NCBI RefSeq assembly: GCF_041080655.1
Contig: NZ_CP163526.1
Coordinates: forward strand, 124,001 to 188,000
Origin: Streptomyces sp. CG4
GTDB taxonomy: Bacteria > Actinomycetota > Actinomycetes > Streptomycetales > Streptomycetaceae
Length of the DNA stretch: 64,000 bases
Direction: 5' to 3'
The stretch's first letter is position 1. Each line of letters opens with the position of its first letter. Positions 27,842 through 37,019 of this stretch are shown in pieces. A model generated the notes under the pieces. The model saw only the letters and a list, made by a program, of their open reading frames with translations, did no database searches and had not been told where the DNA came from. The translations under genes were made by a program, and so were the position numbers.

Positions 27842-29530
27842 ATGGGGTTGGAGATGGGCGGCGGCAGACACCGGGCCGATTCGAACGGCATCGGTGTATT
27901 CGAGCGGCTGCGATGCGACAAGACTCAGCCGGTACCGACCTACCCGTCCTATGTCAACGGCCAGGAAATCCACTCCGACCGGTATGCGTACACGGTCAGC
28001 AGCCGGTCCATATTGGAAGACGTATTCACCAGCCTCACACTCAAGCGCAGGCTTGAACAGGGCCGGCTGGATGTGAGCACCGTGGCTGACAAGGTCGTCG
28101 GGCGCTGCGCCGTCGCTGACGCCGAGACGGTCGAGGCGGCTGTGCGGGCCGCCGCCGCGGCGGCGCCGGTATGGGCGGCGTTCCCGCTGCAAGAGCGGGT
28201 TCGGGTGGCCGGGATCCTCCGCGAGCGGCTGCGGCGGCACAGCGCGGAACTGGTCGAGGTGCTGATCGCCGAGGGCAACCCCCGTGCCCTCGCCGAATGG
28301 CAGGTCGCCGGCATGCTCGAAGGCGCCAGCGAGGAGACCGTCGGCTGGTGCGCGGAGCAGCTGCACCGCGAGTTCCGGCACGGACCGCGCCGCCTGCTGG
28401 TGCGTCGCATGCCCGACGGCGTGGTGTGTGTGAACCCTCCGCAGAACGCCCCGGCGGCCAGCGCCCTGTTCGCGACCACAGCCCTGCTCGCGGGCAACGC
28501 CGTGGTCATCAGGGCACCGCAGAGCGGCCCCCTGGGCGTGATGTACGTGCTGCGCGAACTGGTCGTGCCGGCCCTGGCGCAAGTAGGCGCTCCGCCGGGC
28601 GTACTGAACGCCTTCTGCGCACGGCCCGCGCCGGTGCTGCAGTCCTGGCTGGACAGCCCGCTGGTGAACGACATCTTCTACACCGGCGGCGTGGAACGAG
28701 GCCTGGAGCTGGAGGCCGAGTGCGTGGCGAAGGGCAAGAAGCCCATCCTTGAGCTGGCCGGAAACGACTGCGTGGTCGTCTGGCGGGACGCCGACCTGGA
28801 CCTGGCCGCCGAAGCGCTGACCGAGTGCTTCTACGGCTCCGGGCAGATCTGCATGCTGCCCAACCAGGTCGTGGTCCACCCAGAAGTCGCCGACGCCCTG
28901 ATCGAGCGGTTGCGGGCCGCGGCGGCCGCCTTGCGCCCCGGCTATCCCGAGGACGAGGGCGCGCTGCTGTCCCCCGTACTGCGCAGCGAGCGCTTCTTCG
29001 CGTACATACGGGACGCGGTGGCGCGAGGGGCGACGGTCGTCCATGGGGCGCGTCGGCTGGAGGTGGACGGTTCGGTGTCGGACACCGGCCCGTTCCTGGA
29101 GCCCACCGTGATACGAGTGAACGGCCTCGACGGCTGCCGCGACGTCCAGGCGGTGGGCGAGGAGACGTTCTTCCCCCTGCTCCCGGTCGTCGTCCCGGAG
29201 CCGCAGGCCGACGACGCGCTGCTCGCGCGGATCATCGACCACGTCAACACCAATCGCTACGGCCTGCGCAACTCCCTGTGGGCCAGAAGCTCTTCGGTGG
29301 TGGACGAATTCGTGCGCAGGGTCGGCAACGGCGGCCTGCTGAAGGTCAACGACTCCCACATCGGCTTCGTGCCGTATCTGCCCAGCCACGGCGGTACCGG
29401 ACTGACCGGAGGCGTCTTCGGCGAGGCCAACTACCTCATGCTGCGCACCTCTCATCTCCAGGGCGTATCCATCGCCCACGGCGTACGGCCTCGCAGCGCC
29501 GTCTTTGACGCCTACGACGCTCGCACCTGA
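27842..29530 (+). CDS. Aldehyde dehydrogenase superfamily protein
   Basis: A 562-residue protein with the NAD(P)-dependent aldehyde dehydrogenase fold and an N-terminal extension of about 90 residues. Catalytic Cys337 is in GSGQICMLPNQ and the general-base Glu304 in ILELAGNDC. Asn202 in NPPQNAP is the oxyanion Asn. TYTGG-like NAD contact appears as IFYTGGVERG. Keeping Glu304 argues for oxidation of an aldehyde to an acid rather than a CoA-acylating reductase, which usually lacks it. The reverse (acyl-thioester reduction feeding the aminotransferase) cannot be excluded. It is the first gene of the biosynthetic operon, starting 96 nt after the sigma-factor stop. Confidence 0.88.
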   Translation: MGLEMGGGRHRADSNGIGVFERLRCDKTQPVPTYPSYVNGQEIHSDRYAYTVSSRSILEDVFTSLTLKRRLEQGRLDVSTVADKVVGRCAVADAETVEAAVRAAAAAAPVWAAFPLQERVRVAGILRERLRRHSAELVEVLIAEGNPRALAEWQVAGMLEGASEETVGWCAEQLHREFRHGPRRLLVRRMPDGVVCVNPPQNAPAASALFATTALLAGNAVVIRAPQSGPLGVMYVLRELVVPALAQVGAPPGVLNAFCARPAPVLQSWLDSPLVNDIFYTGGVERGLELEAECVAKGKKPILELAGNDCVVVWRDADLDLAAEALTECFYGSGQICMLPNQVVVHPEVADALIERLRAAAAALRPGYPEDEGALLSPVLRSERFFAYIRDAVARGATVVHGARRLEVDGSVSDTGPFLEPTVIRVNGLDGCRDVQAVGEETFFPLLPVVVPEPQADDALLARIIDHVNTNRYGLRNSLWARSSSVVDEFVRRVGNGGLLKVNDSHIGFVPYLPSHGGTGLTGGVFGEANYLMLRTSHLQGVSIAHGVRPRSAVFDAYDART

Positions 29531-29606
29531 GCCGTTCTTCACCCCTCCCCCGCACCCCGTCACCGCCCCGACCCGTACCGGCCGTCGCCGGAGCGAGGAG
29601 TCAGCC

Positions 29607-30740
29607 GTGCAGTTCATGGAAGCCGACAACCACACCTGCGACACACTCATGCCGGGCCTGCGCAAGAGCCTGGCAGCCATAGCGCTGAGCGAGCTGGAGT
29701 CCGAACAGAGCGGTGCCATCGACCTGTTCCGCGTCCACAGCGGACCGAATCTGGTCGTGCCGGCCTCGTACGGCGGCACCGGTGCCACGGCGCTGGAGGC
29801 GGTCCGGGCGGTCCGCGCGCTGGGCGCGGTCGCGCCGTCGCTGACCGTGGCGACGATGATGCACCACTTCTCGGTCGGTTCCCTGTTCGGCATGGCCGAG
29901 GTCGCCGGCACACCCACGTTGGAAGCGGCGCTGCGGCGCATCGCCGGCCAGCGGATGCTCGTGGCCTCCGGCTTCGCCGAGGGCCGGGTCGGCCAGGGCA
30001 TCCTGGCCCCGACGATGCAGGCCCGCCCCGTCGACGGCGGATTCGTGATCAACGGGGTGAAGAAGCCGTGCAGCCTGGCGGACTCCATGGATCTGCTGAC
30101 GGCCAGTGTCGCCCTGCCCTCCCCGGACGGCTCGACAGAGCTGGGACTGGCGCTGATCCCGGCCGACGTCGACGGGCTGACGGTCCACCCCTTCTGGTCG
30201 ACCTTCGCCCTGGCCGGAGCCCAGAGCCATGAGGTGCGGCTGAACGACGTCTTCGTCGGTGCGGAAGAGGTCCTCGTCCCACAGCCGGAACTCATCGAGA
30301 AACTGCTGGAGTTGCACGGCGTCGGTCTCATCTGGTTCCAGATGATCATCTGCGCCGCCTACACGGGGATCGCCAGCAGGCTGGTGCACCAGGTGCTGGA
30401 ACGGTCCCGCGGCACCGTCTCCGACCGCGCCGCCCTCGCGGTGCGGATCGAATCCGCCGCCGCTCTCACCGAGGGCCTGGCCCTGCGGGTGGACAGCGGT
30501 GAGACGGCCAACGACACGCTGGCGCGGGCTCTGGTCACCCGTTACGCCGTGCAGGACGCGGTGGTCGGTTCCGTCGGCCAGGCCGTGGAGCTGCTGGGCG
30601 GTATGGCCTACGTCTCCTCTTCCGACGTCGCCTATCTGGCCGCCGCCGCGCAGGCCATCGCCTTCCACCCGCCGTCCCGCACCAGCACGGCCGAGGGCCT
30701 GCTGGGCTACTTCGCCGGCCAGCCGCTGCTGGTGGGCTGA
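29607..30740 (+). CDS. Acyl-CoA-dehydrogenase-fold flavoprotein
   Basis: A 377-residue protein of the acyl-CoA dehydrogenase superfamily. It shows PASYGGTGATALEAVRAVRAL near the N-terminus, the middle beta domain with GVKKPCSLADSMDLLTASVAL, and the C-terminal helix bundle. The GTG at 29607 is chosen because GCGAGGAG lies 6-7 nt upstream. At the usual C-terminal catalytic position (the Glu of YxxEYPxER) it reads AYVSSSDVAYLA with no Glu, so it may not be a classic dehydrogenase. Flavin N-oxygenases of this fold also exist, and a flavin reductase is encoded three genes downstream. The substrate is unknown. Confidence 0.88.
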   Translation: MQFMEADNHTCDTLMPGLRKSLAAIALSELESEQSGAIDLFRVHSGPNLVVPASYGGTGATALEAVRAVRALGAVAPSLTVATMMHHFSVGSLFGMAEVAGTPTLEAALRRIAGQRMLVASGFAEGRVGQGILAPTMQARPVDGGFVINGVKKPCSLADSMDLLTASVALPSPDGSTELGLALIPADVDGLTVHPFWSTFALAGAQSHEVRLNDVFVGAEEVLVPQPELIEKLLELHGVGLIWFQMIICAAYTGIASRLVHQVLERSRGTVSDRAALAVRIESAAALTEGLALRVDSGETANDTLARALVTRYAVQDAVVGSVGQAVELLGGMAYVSSSDVAYLAAAAQAIAFHPPSRTSTAEGLLGYFAGQPLLVG

Positions 30741-30775
30741 CCGATCGGGTCCCGAACGAGAGGAGCGCAGCACTG

Positions 30776-32032
30776 ATGACCATCACCACCTGGCCGGAGT
30801 GGCCCGAGGATCCGGTACGGACCGGCGAGCGGTGGCGCAGCCACCTCAGCAGGGGCCGGGCCGCGGTGGCCGAAATGGCAGGCAGTGAGGTGGAGATCGC
30901 CTCCTTTGGTGCCTGGGTGCGCACCAGCAGCGGCCGCGATCTGCTCAACTGCGGCGGCTACGGCGTCCTGATCACCGGTGCCCGGCACCCCCATGTGGTC
31001 GGCGAGGTCCAACGGCAGCTCACCACGAACCCGGTGTCCACCCGGATGCTGCTGGAGCCGGAGGTCGGACGGGCGGCCGAGGCGCTTGCCTCGGTGGCCC
31101 CCGCCGGCCTGGAGAAGGTGCACTTCGCCTGCTCCGGTGCCGAGGCCGTCGAGGCGGCACTGAAGATGGCCCGTACGCACGGCAAGTACCACCTGATCTC
31201 CATGGAGCGCGGCTACCACGGCAAGACGTTCGGAGCGCTGAGCGTGACCGCGCGCGAGGTGTTCCAGGCCCCGTTCCGACCGCTGCTGCCCGAGGTGTCC
31301 CATGTGCCCTTCGGCGATGCCGAGCGGCTGGAGAGCGAGCTGGCCCGGTACAAGGGGGTGGCCTGCGTCATCGTCGAACCGGTGCAGGGCGAGGGTGGTG
31401 TCATCGTCCCTCCCGACGGATATCTGCGCGACGTCCGGCGGCTGTGCGACGAATACGGCGCGTTCCTCATCCTGGACGAGGTGCAGACCGGCCTCGGCCG
31501 GCTCGGATCCTGGTGGGGCGCGGACCGCGACGGCATCGTCCCCGATGTCCTGCTGGTGGGCAAAGGCCTCAGCGGCGGGATCGTACCGGTGTCGGCGGCC
31601 GTGGCCACGCAGGAGGCGTTCGCCGCCTTCGACCGGGACCCCTTCATCCACACCTCCACCTTCTCCGGCAGCCCGCTGGCGGCCGCCGCCGCACGCGCCT
31701 CGATCGAGGCCATCGGCGACGACGGCCTGGTGGAGCGGGCCCGCCACCTCGGGGAGACGATCCGCCCGGAGCTGGCGCGCATCGCCCGCTCAGTCCTGGG
31801 CGACCGCGTCCGCGAGGTCCGCGGCCTGGGGCTGCTGATCGGCATCGAGTTCACCGTGCCGGGCCTGGCCGCCGATCTGCTGATCGAGCTGCTCGCGGCC
31901 GGTGTGATCGCCAACCACTCCCTCAACACCTCGCGCGTGCTGCGCCTGACTCCGCCGGCCGTGCTCACCGAACACGACGTGAGCGTGCTGCTGTCGGCGT
32001 TCGACCAAGCCGTGCACGCCGTACTCACCTGA
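30776..32032 (+). CDS. Class III PLP-dependent aminotransferase
   Basis: A 418-residue fold-type I aminotransferase of the ornithine/GABA/diamine group. It shows CSGAEAVEAALKMAR, the PLP Asp region ILDEVQTGLGR, the Schiff-base Lys in LLVGKGLSGGIVP and the late STFSGSPLAAAAA segment. The ATG at 30776 is preceded by GAGAGGAG. Class III enzymes of this type move amino groups to or from omega positions or aldehydes. In this operon it is the obvious point where nitrogen enters the fatty-chain product, either on an aldehyde or on a keto-acyl intermediate. Confidence 0.92.
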   Translation: MTITTWPEWPEDPVRTGERWRSHLSRGRAAVAEMAGSEVEIASFGAWVRTSSGRDLLNCGGYGVLITGARHPHVVGEVQRQLTTNPVSTRMLLEPEVGRAAEALASVAPAGLEKVHFACSGAEAVEAALKMARTHGKYHLISMERGYHGKTFGALSVTAREVFQAPFRPLLPEVSHVPFGDAERLESELARYKGVACVIVEPVQGEGGVIVPPDGYLRDVRRLCDEYGAFLILDEVQTGLGRLGSWWGADRDGIVPDVLLVGKGLSGGIVPVSAAVATQEAFAAFDRDPFIHTSTFSGSPLAAAAARASIEAIGDDGLVERARHLGETIRPELARIARSVLGDRVREVRGLGLLIGIEFTVPGLAADLLIELLAAGVIANHSLNTSRVLRLTPPAVLTEHDVSVLLSAFDQAVHAVLT

Positions 32033-32064
32033 CGATCCGGCCGGACCAGACCGAGGAGCCCCCG

Positions 32065-32580
32065 ATGAGGACCATTCACCTGCGGACCGTGGTGCCCGCC
32101 GATGATCCGGACAAGGCATTCGAAAGACTCGTCGACTTCACCGAGTACTCGACTCTGGCCGAGGACGTGCGGTCGGTGCGCGTCCACCCCGCACCACAAC
32201 CCGGGCAGCCACGGGTCAGCGAGTGGGAGGTCAACTTCCGGCGCGGGATCATGAAGTGGTCCGAGCGCGATGTGATCGACCCTGTCCAGCGACGGGTGGT
32301 GTTCGACCAGATCGACGGCGACTTCGAGCGGCTCCAGGGCACCTGGCAGCTCGACGGGGCCGAGTCGGGCTGCGAGATCACCTTCGAAGCCACCTACGAC
32401 TTCGGCATCGACAGCCTGGCCGGGATCATGGACCCGCCCGCCGAACGGGTGATCAAGCGGTCGATCTGCTCCGTACTCGCCGCCCTCTTCGGAGAGGTCA
32501 CCGTCGTCGACGGTGGCGAGGCGCTGACCGACCTGGCGGCACCGGGCGAGGGCGTGCGCGTCGTGACCGGAGGCCGGTGA
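32065..32580 (+). CDS. SRPBCC-fold (polyketide cyclase-like) protein
   Basis: A 171-residue protein of the START/SRPBCC superfamily (polyketide cyclase/COQ10 type): an opening beta strand MRTIHLRTVVPADDP, then AFERLVDFTEYSTLAEDVRS, and EWEVNFRRGIMKWSERD, VFDQIDGDFERLQGTW. Such proteins bind hydrophobic chains and often act as cyclases or aromatases in type II pathways. GAGGAG precedes the ATG at 32065. Its stop overlaps the start of the flavin reductase (TGATG), so the two are translationally coupled. Confidence 0.88.
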   Translation: MRTIHLRTVVPADDPDKAFERLVDFTEYSTLAEDVRSVRVHPAPQPGQPRVSEWEVNFRRGIMKWSERDVIDPVQRRVVFDQIDGDFERLQGTWQLDGAESGCEITFEATYDFGIDSLAGIMDPPAERVIKRSICSVLAALFGEVTVVDGGEALTDLAAPGEGVRVVTGGR

Positions 32581-33122
32581 TGGCCGCGCCCGCCGGGCCC
32601 ATACAGGCAGCCTGGGCGCCGCAGTCCGCTCCTGATCCCGTCCACTTCTGGAGGGTGGCACGGCAGTTCGCCACCGGGGTCTCGGTAGTGACCACCGGTC
32701 AGGGGGTGTCCGCGCACGGGGCGACAGTGACCTCGTTCACCTTCATCTCCCAAGCTCCGCCCCTGGTCTCGGTGTGCCTGAAGCGGGAGAGCGTGCTGCT
32801 GGACCTGATCGGCCCGCGCGGCAGGTTCGCGGTCAATGTCCTCTCCAGCGAACAGACGTCACTTGCACGGCACTTCGCCGACCGGCGCCGCCTGCCCGGA
32901 GTGCGCCAGTTCGACGGAGTGTCCTGGAAATCCGGCCTGGACGGTATTCCCCTGCTGGCCAACGCGGTCGGATGGCTGTGGTGCCGGTCCTGGCGCCGGA
33001 TCCGGGCCGGCGACCACGAGCTGATCCTGGCCGGTGTCACGGCGGTAGCCGACGGCATGGGCCGGCCGTTGCTCTACTTCGGTGGCCGGCTGCACCCTGG
33101 GGCGATCGAGGACACCCCATGA
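32580..33122 (+). CDS. Flavin reductase-like FMN-binding protein
   Basis: A 180-residue split-barrel flavin reductase (HpaC/DIM6/NTAB family). Marks are FRVARQFATGVSVVTT-like HFWRVARQFATGVSVVTTG, GATVTSFTFISQAPPLVSVCL, and FAVNVLSSEQTSLARHFA, with the usual late HHLILAGVV replaced by HELILAGVTAVAD. It would supply reduced FMN or FAD to an oxygenase. The only flavoprotein partner in the operon is the acyl-CoA-dehydrogenase-fold protein. It overlaps the SRPBCC gene by 1 nt and the KASIII gene by 4 nt (ATGA). Confidence 0.9.
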   Translation: MAAPAGPIQAAWAPQSAPDPVHFWRVARQFATGVSVVTTGQGVSAHGATVTSFTFISQAPPLVSVCLKRESVLLDLIGPRGRFAVNVLSSEQTSLARHFADRRRLPGVRQFDGVSWKSGLDGIPLLANAVGWLWCRSWRRIRAGDHELILAGVTAVADGMGRPLLYFGGRLHPGAIEDTP

Positions 33123-34132
33123 GCCCGCCCGTCCCGGTCGGCGTCGTGTGCGGAATCGGCTCGTGGGTTCCGCCTCGGGCCGTGACCAATGAGGAGCTGG
33201 CCCAGCGCCTGGACACCTCCGACGAATGGATCCGGACCCGGACCGGCATCAGCCGACGCCATGTGGTGAACCCGGGCGTTGCCACCTCGGAGCTGGCTGT
33301 CCAGGCAGGGAAACGCGCACTGTGGTCGTCCGGCCGACCCGATGCCGACGCGCTCGTCCTGGCCACCACCACACCGGACCGCTCGTGCCCGGCGACCGCT
33401 CCGGAAGTGGCCAGCCGCCTGGGACTGACCGGGATCGCGGCCTTCGACGTCGCGGCGGTCTGTACCGGGTTCGTCTACGCGCTGGCCGCGGGCACCGGGC
33501 TGATCAGCTCCGGGATCGCCCGGCGGGTCCTGGTGATCGGCGCCGATGCCTTCACCACGATCCTCGACCCGCAGGACCGCACCACCACCGCGATCTTCGG
33601 CGATGGGGCGGGCGCCGTGGTGCTGCGCGCCGGTGCCCCGGAGGAACCCGGCGCGATCGGGCCGTTCGACCTCGGCAGCGACGGCGAGCTGGCCGACCTG
33701 GTCGCGGTGGCGGCCGGAGGGTCACGCCAACGCTCCACCGGAGGACCGACGGCCGAGGCGGACCACTACTTCCGGATGGACGGCAAAGCGGTCTTCCGTC
33801 AGGCCGTGCTCCGGATGGCCGAGTCCGCCCAGCGTGTGCTGGAGCGGTCCGGCTGGCGGATCGAGGACGTGGACCGCTTCGTGGCCCATCAGGCCAACGC
33901 GCGGATCCTCGCCTCGGTCGCAGCCCGTCTCGACCTGGACGAGACGCGGGTGGTGCGCAATATCGACCGGGTCGGCAACACGGCTGCGGGCTCGGTCCCA
34001 CTCGCGCTGGCCGACGCGGTGGCGGACGGCGTCATCCGGCCAGGCCACCGGGTACTGCTGAGCGCCTTCGGCGGCGGGCTGACCTGGGGTTCCACCGTAC
34101 TGCGGTGGCCCGACTGCGCACCGGTCTCCTGA
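33119..34132 (+). CDS. 3-oxoacyl-ACP synthase III (KASIII, FabH-like)
   Basis: A 337-residue FabH-type condensing enzyme with the full Cys-His-Asn triad: AAVCTGFVYAL, FVAHQANARI and GNTAAGSVPLAL. The N-terminal SDEWIRTRTGISRR is the standard FabH motif. It should start chains by condensing an acyl-CoA with malonyl-ACP. Primer preference cannot be read from the sequence. It overlaps the flavin reductase by 4 nt and is followed, after 70 bp, by the ACP gene, making a KASIII-ACP-KASII set like those that build dedicated acyl chains in undecylprodigiosin-type pathways. Confidence 0.95.
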   Translation: MSPPVPVGVVCGIGSWVPPRAVTNEELAQRLDTSDEWIRTRTGISRRHVVNPGVATSELAVQAGKRALWSSGRPDADALVLATTTPDRSCPATAPEVASRLGLTGIAAFDVAAVCTGFVYALAAGTGLISSGIARRVLVIGADAFTTILDPQDRTTTAIFGDGAGAVVLRAGAPEEPGAIGPFDLGSDGELADLVAVAAGGSRQRSTGGPTAEADHYFRMDGKAVFRQAVLRMAESAQRVLERSGWRIEDVDRFVAHQANARILASVAARLDLDETRVVRNIDRVGNTAAGSVPLALADAVADGVIRPGHRVLLSAFGGGLTWGSTVLRWPDCAPVS

Positions 34133-34202
34133 CAGGCCGTCATCAGCCAATCCACACCTTTCCTTTCGTCAACCGCGTGATCGACATGATTGAGGAGTCC
34201 CC

Positions 34203-34442
34203 ATGAGTGCCCTGTTCGACCACATGACCGCCCTGCTCTCGGAGCGATTCGGCATTCCCACCGAGGAGATCCGCCCGGAGGCGAAGCTGCGGAACCTCGA
34301 TCTGGACTCGCTGGCCATGGTCGAGTTCAGCCTGGTCGCGGAGAAGGAGTACGGCATTCAGATCTCCGAGGACGACGTGTCCTCGGAGGACACCGTCGCC
34401 GATCTGGCCCGGGTGATCGAGGAGAAGGGCGGGAAGGTCTGA
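34203..34442 (+). CDS. Acyl carrier protein
   Basis: A 79-residue carrier protein with the phosphopantetheine Ser in LDLDSLAMVEF (residues 32-42) and the usual acidic four-helix pattern. It begins at an ATG with GGAG nine nucleotides upstream. Its stop overlaps the KASII start (TGATG). It is the dedicated acyl carrier of the cluster, distinct from the housekeeping ACP. Confidence 0.95.
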   Translation: MSALFDHMTALLSERFGIPTEEIRPEAKLRNLDLDSLAMVEFSLVAEKEYGIQISEDDVSSEDTVADLARVIEEKGGKV

Positions 34443-35680
34443 TGTCGTACCGACACACGCGGTGCGACGTCGCGGTGACCGGCATCGGCCTGGTCACGCC
34501 GGGCGGCGTAGGAGTGTGGCCCAGCTGGGAACGGATCCTGCGGGGCGAATCCACCGCCGCCTCGGCCGATCCCGAACTGACGGGCCTTCCCGTCGACTTC
34601 AGCTGCCGTGTGCCGGGGTTCGACGCCGACCAGCTGCTGGGCCGACGGATCGCGTGGCGGCAGGACCGCTTCGTGCACCTGGGGCTGGTGGCCGCCCGCG
34701 AGGCGCTCGCCGACGCCGGCCTTGATCCGAAGAGCTGGGACGGCAGCCGGGTGGGCATCGTCGTCGGCAACGCGCTCGGCGGGACCAAGCTGTTCGAGGA
34801 GGCGCGCAGCACGCTGGACTCCGAAGGGGCGGGGAAGGTGTCCCCCGTGCTGATCCCGCAGATGGGGCAGAGTTCGCTGGGCGGCTTCCTCTCCATCGAC
34901 TGCGGGGCCACCGGACCGAACATCACCACGGTGACCGCGTGCGCCTCCGGCGCGACCGCCATCGGCACGGCCCGCGACCTGCTGCGGGCGGGCGTGTGTG
35001 ACGTGGTGCTGACCGGCGGCACCGAGTCGGCGATCAGTCCGACGATCATCGCCGGCTTCCATCAGCTGGGTGCGCTGTCGAAGCGGGGCGACGACCCGGC
35101 CGGCGCGTCCCGGCCGTTCGACGACGGCCGCGACGGCTTCGTGGCCGCCGAGGGGGCCGGGATGTTGGTGCTGGAACGGGCCGCCGACGCCCGCGCCCGC
35201 GGAGCCCAGCCACTGGCCCTGCTCAGCGGTTACGGGGCCTCCGCGGACGCCTACCACCCCACGGCGCCCCGGGCCGACGGGGCCGGAGTGGAACAGGCGG
35301 TGCGGATGGCGCTGGCCGACGCCGGAATCGGGCCGCAGGAGGTGGATCACATCAACGCGCACGGCACGTCGACACCACTCAACGACGCCGCCGAAGCCCA
35401 GGTGATCCGGCGGATCTTCGGCGACCGGCCCGTGGTCACCTCGGTCAAGGGCGCCCTCGGGCACACCCTCGGCGCGGCGGGTGCCATCGAGGCGATCTGC
35501 ACGGTCCTGTCGGTCCGGCACGGTGTCGTACCGCCGACGGCGAACCTCGACAGTCCGGACCCACGGGTCGAGTTGGACATCGTCACCAAGGTGCACCGCA
35601 CGATGCCGGTGCGCACCGCGGTCAGCAACTCCTTCGGTTTCGGCGGGCTGAACGCGGTGCTCGTCTTCAACGCCGCGTGA
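34442..35680 (+). CDS. 3-oxoacyl-ACP synthase II (KASII, FabF-like)
   Basis: A 412-residue elongating ketosynthase with the Cys-His-His set: TACASGATAIG, NAHGTSTPLND and KGALGHTLGAAGA. The late SFGFGGLNAVLVF is standard. It is a single FabF-type enzyme with no chain-length factor beside it, so it resembles primary fatty-acid synthase rather than KS/CLF aromatic polyketide pairs. It is co-translated with the ACP. Confidence 0.95.
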   Translation: MSYRHTRCDVAVTGIGLVTPGGVGVWPSWERILRGESTAASADPELTGLPVDFSCRVPGFDADQLLGRRIAWRQDRFVHLGLVAAREALADAGLDPKSWDGSRVGIVVGNALGGTKLFEEARSTLDSEGAGKVSPVLIPQMGQSSLGGFLSIDCGATGPNITTVTACASGATAIGTARDLLRAGVCDVVLTGGTESAISPTIIAGFHQLGALSKRGDDPAGASRPFDDGRDGFVAAEGAGMLVLERAADARARGAQPLALLSGYGASADAYHPTAPRADGAGVEQAVRMALADAGIGPQEVDHINAHGTSTPLNDAAEAQVIRRIFGDRPVVTSVKGALGHTLGAAGAIEAICTVLSVRHGVVPPTANLDSPDPRVELDIVTKVHRTMPVRTAVSNSFGFGGLNAVLVFNAA

Positions 35681-35721
35681 GGCGGCGGAGGTTCACCTCT
35701 CGCGTAGGAAGGCATGGACAG

Positions 35722-36543
35722 TTGTTGTTGCAGAACAAGAGACTCCTCGTCACCGGGGTGCTCACGGAAAGTTCGATCGCCTACCGCATCGCCCGGATCG
35801 CCCAGGAGCAGGGAGCCGAGGTCGTGCTCACCGGGTTCGGTCGCGGGCTGGGGATCACGCGCGCGGTGGCGGAGCGGCTGCCGGCCCCTTGTGACGTCCT
35901 CGAGATGGATGTGACGAAGCCCGAGCACCTCGAACGGGTCGCCGAGGACCTCCGGCAGCGCTGGGGCCGGCTCGACGGGGTGGTCCACGCGGCCGCCTTC
36001 GCACCGGCCTCCGCGCTCGGCGGAGGGTTCCTCACCGCCGCGTGGGAGGACGTCGCCACCGCGTTCCATGTGTCCACCTACTCGTTCGCCGCCTTCGGCC
36101 GGGTCTTCGGTCCGTTGCTGGCCGCCTCCGAGCACGGGTCGTTGGTGGGGCTCGACTTCGACGCCGACCGGGCCTGGCCGGGCTACGACTGGATGGGCGT
36201 CGCCAAAGCCGGTCTGGAGAGCTGCTGCCGCTACCTCGCCCGGGAGCTGGGGCCCCAGGGGGTACGGGTGAACCTGGTGGCCGCCGGGCCGCTGAGGACG
36301 ATGGCCGCCAAGTCCATCGAGGGCTTCGCGGCTTCGGAGCAGCTGTGGCCCCGGCTGGCACCGCTCGGCTGGGATGTCGGCGACGCCGAACCCGTCGGCC
36401 GGGTGGTGTGCGCGCTGCTGTCGGGCTGGCTGCCCGCGGTGACGGGGGAAGTGCTGCACGTCGACGGCGGGGCCCACGCGATCGGCGCGCCAGCCCAGGA
36501 CGAGCCCGGGAATTCCCCGGCAGCGGTGAAGGAGCCTACGTGA
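35722..36543 (+). CDS. Enoyl-ACP reductase, FabI/InhA type
   Basis: A 273-residue short-chain-dehydrogenase-fold enoyl reductase. The N-terminal NAD-binding pattern is LVTGVLTESSIAYRIARIAQ, typical of actinomycete FabI rather than FabG, with FDADRAWPGYDWMGVAKAGLE carrying the Tyr and Lys, and LVAAGPLRTMAAKSI. Three TTG codons at 35722-35730 are the only sensible starts, with AGGAAGG about 10 nt upstream. It would fully reduce enoyl-ACP. No FabG-type ketoreductase is encoded in the cluster, so the 3-keto step presumably uses the housekeeping enzyme. Its stop overlaps the dehydratase start by 1 nt. Confidence 0.9.
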   Translation: MLLQNKRLLVTGVLTESSIAYRIARIAQEQGAEVVLTGFGRGLGITRAVAERLPAPCDVLEMDVTKPEHLERVAEDLRQRWGRLDGVVHAAAFAPASALGGGFLTAAWEDVATAFHVSTYSFAAFGRVFGPLLAASEHGSLVGLDFDADRAWPGYDWMGVAKAGLESCCRYLARELGPQGVRVNLVAAGPLRTMAAKSIEGFAASEQLWPRLAPLGWDVGDAEPVGRVVCALLSGWLPAVTGEVLHVDGGAHAIGAPAQDEPGNSPAAVKEPT

Positions 36544-37019
36544 TGCGCGTGTTCAACACCCCCGCCGACCTGGCGCTGGCCATCGGCGACCGGCTGGGCG
36601 AGAGCCCATGGCGTCGCGTCGACCAGCGGCAGATCGACCAGTTCGCCGAAGCCACCGGCGACCACCAGTGGATTCACATCGATACCGAGCGAGCCCGCAC
36701 CGGTCCGTTCGGCGGGACCATAGCCCACGGCTTTCTGACCGTGTCCCTGCTGCCTTCGCTGCTGAACCAGATCGTCCGGATCGACGGCGTGGAACTGACG
36801 CTCAACTCCGGAGTCGACAAGCTGCGGTTCCACCGCCCCGTACCGGCCGGGGCACGCGTGCGTGCCGTCGCCCATCTGACCTCGGTGAAGCCACGAGCCG
36901 GCGGCTTCACCGAGGTGGTGCTCTCGGCCTCCCTGGAGGTCGAGAACCGGCGCCGGGCTGCCCTCACCGCGGACGTGCGTGCGTTGCTGCGCGCCGCGGA
37001 GCCCGCGCCGGCCGCATGA
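36543..37019 (+). CDS. MaoC/NodN-like hotdog dehydratase
   Basis: A 158-residue single-hotdog (R)-specific hydratase/dehydratase of the NodN-like MaoC group. The active-site stretch is FAEATGDHQWIHIDTE with catalytic Asp and His, followed by FGGTIAHGFLTVSLLP. It would dehydrate 3-hydroxyacyl-ACP before the FabI step. It overlaps the FabI gene by 1 nt. An earlier in-frame start inside the FabI gene is rejected. Confidence 0.92.
   Translation: MRVFNTPADLALAIGDRLGESPWRRVDQRQIDQFAEATGDHQWIHIDTERARTGPFGGTIAHGFLTVSLLPSLLNQIVRIDGVELTLNSGVDKLRFHRPVPAGARVRAVAHLTSVKPRAGGFTEVVLSASLEVENRRRAALTADVRALLRAAEPAPAA

Noticed and set aside
27842..29530. Aldehyde dehydrogenase as a CoA-acylating acyl reductase
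   Set aside because: It keeps the general-base Glu (E304) that acylating members usually lack, so a reductase role was not asserted, although it remains possible.
36042..36542. Upstream extension of the MaoC-like frame
   Set aside because: It is the wrong frame of the FabI gene. The ATG at 36543 coupled to the FabI stop gives a normal-length hotdog protein.
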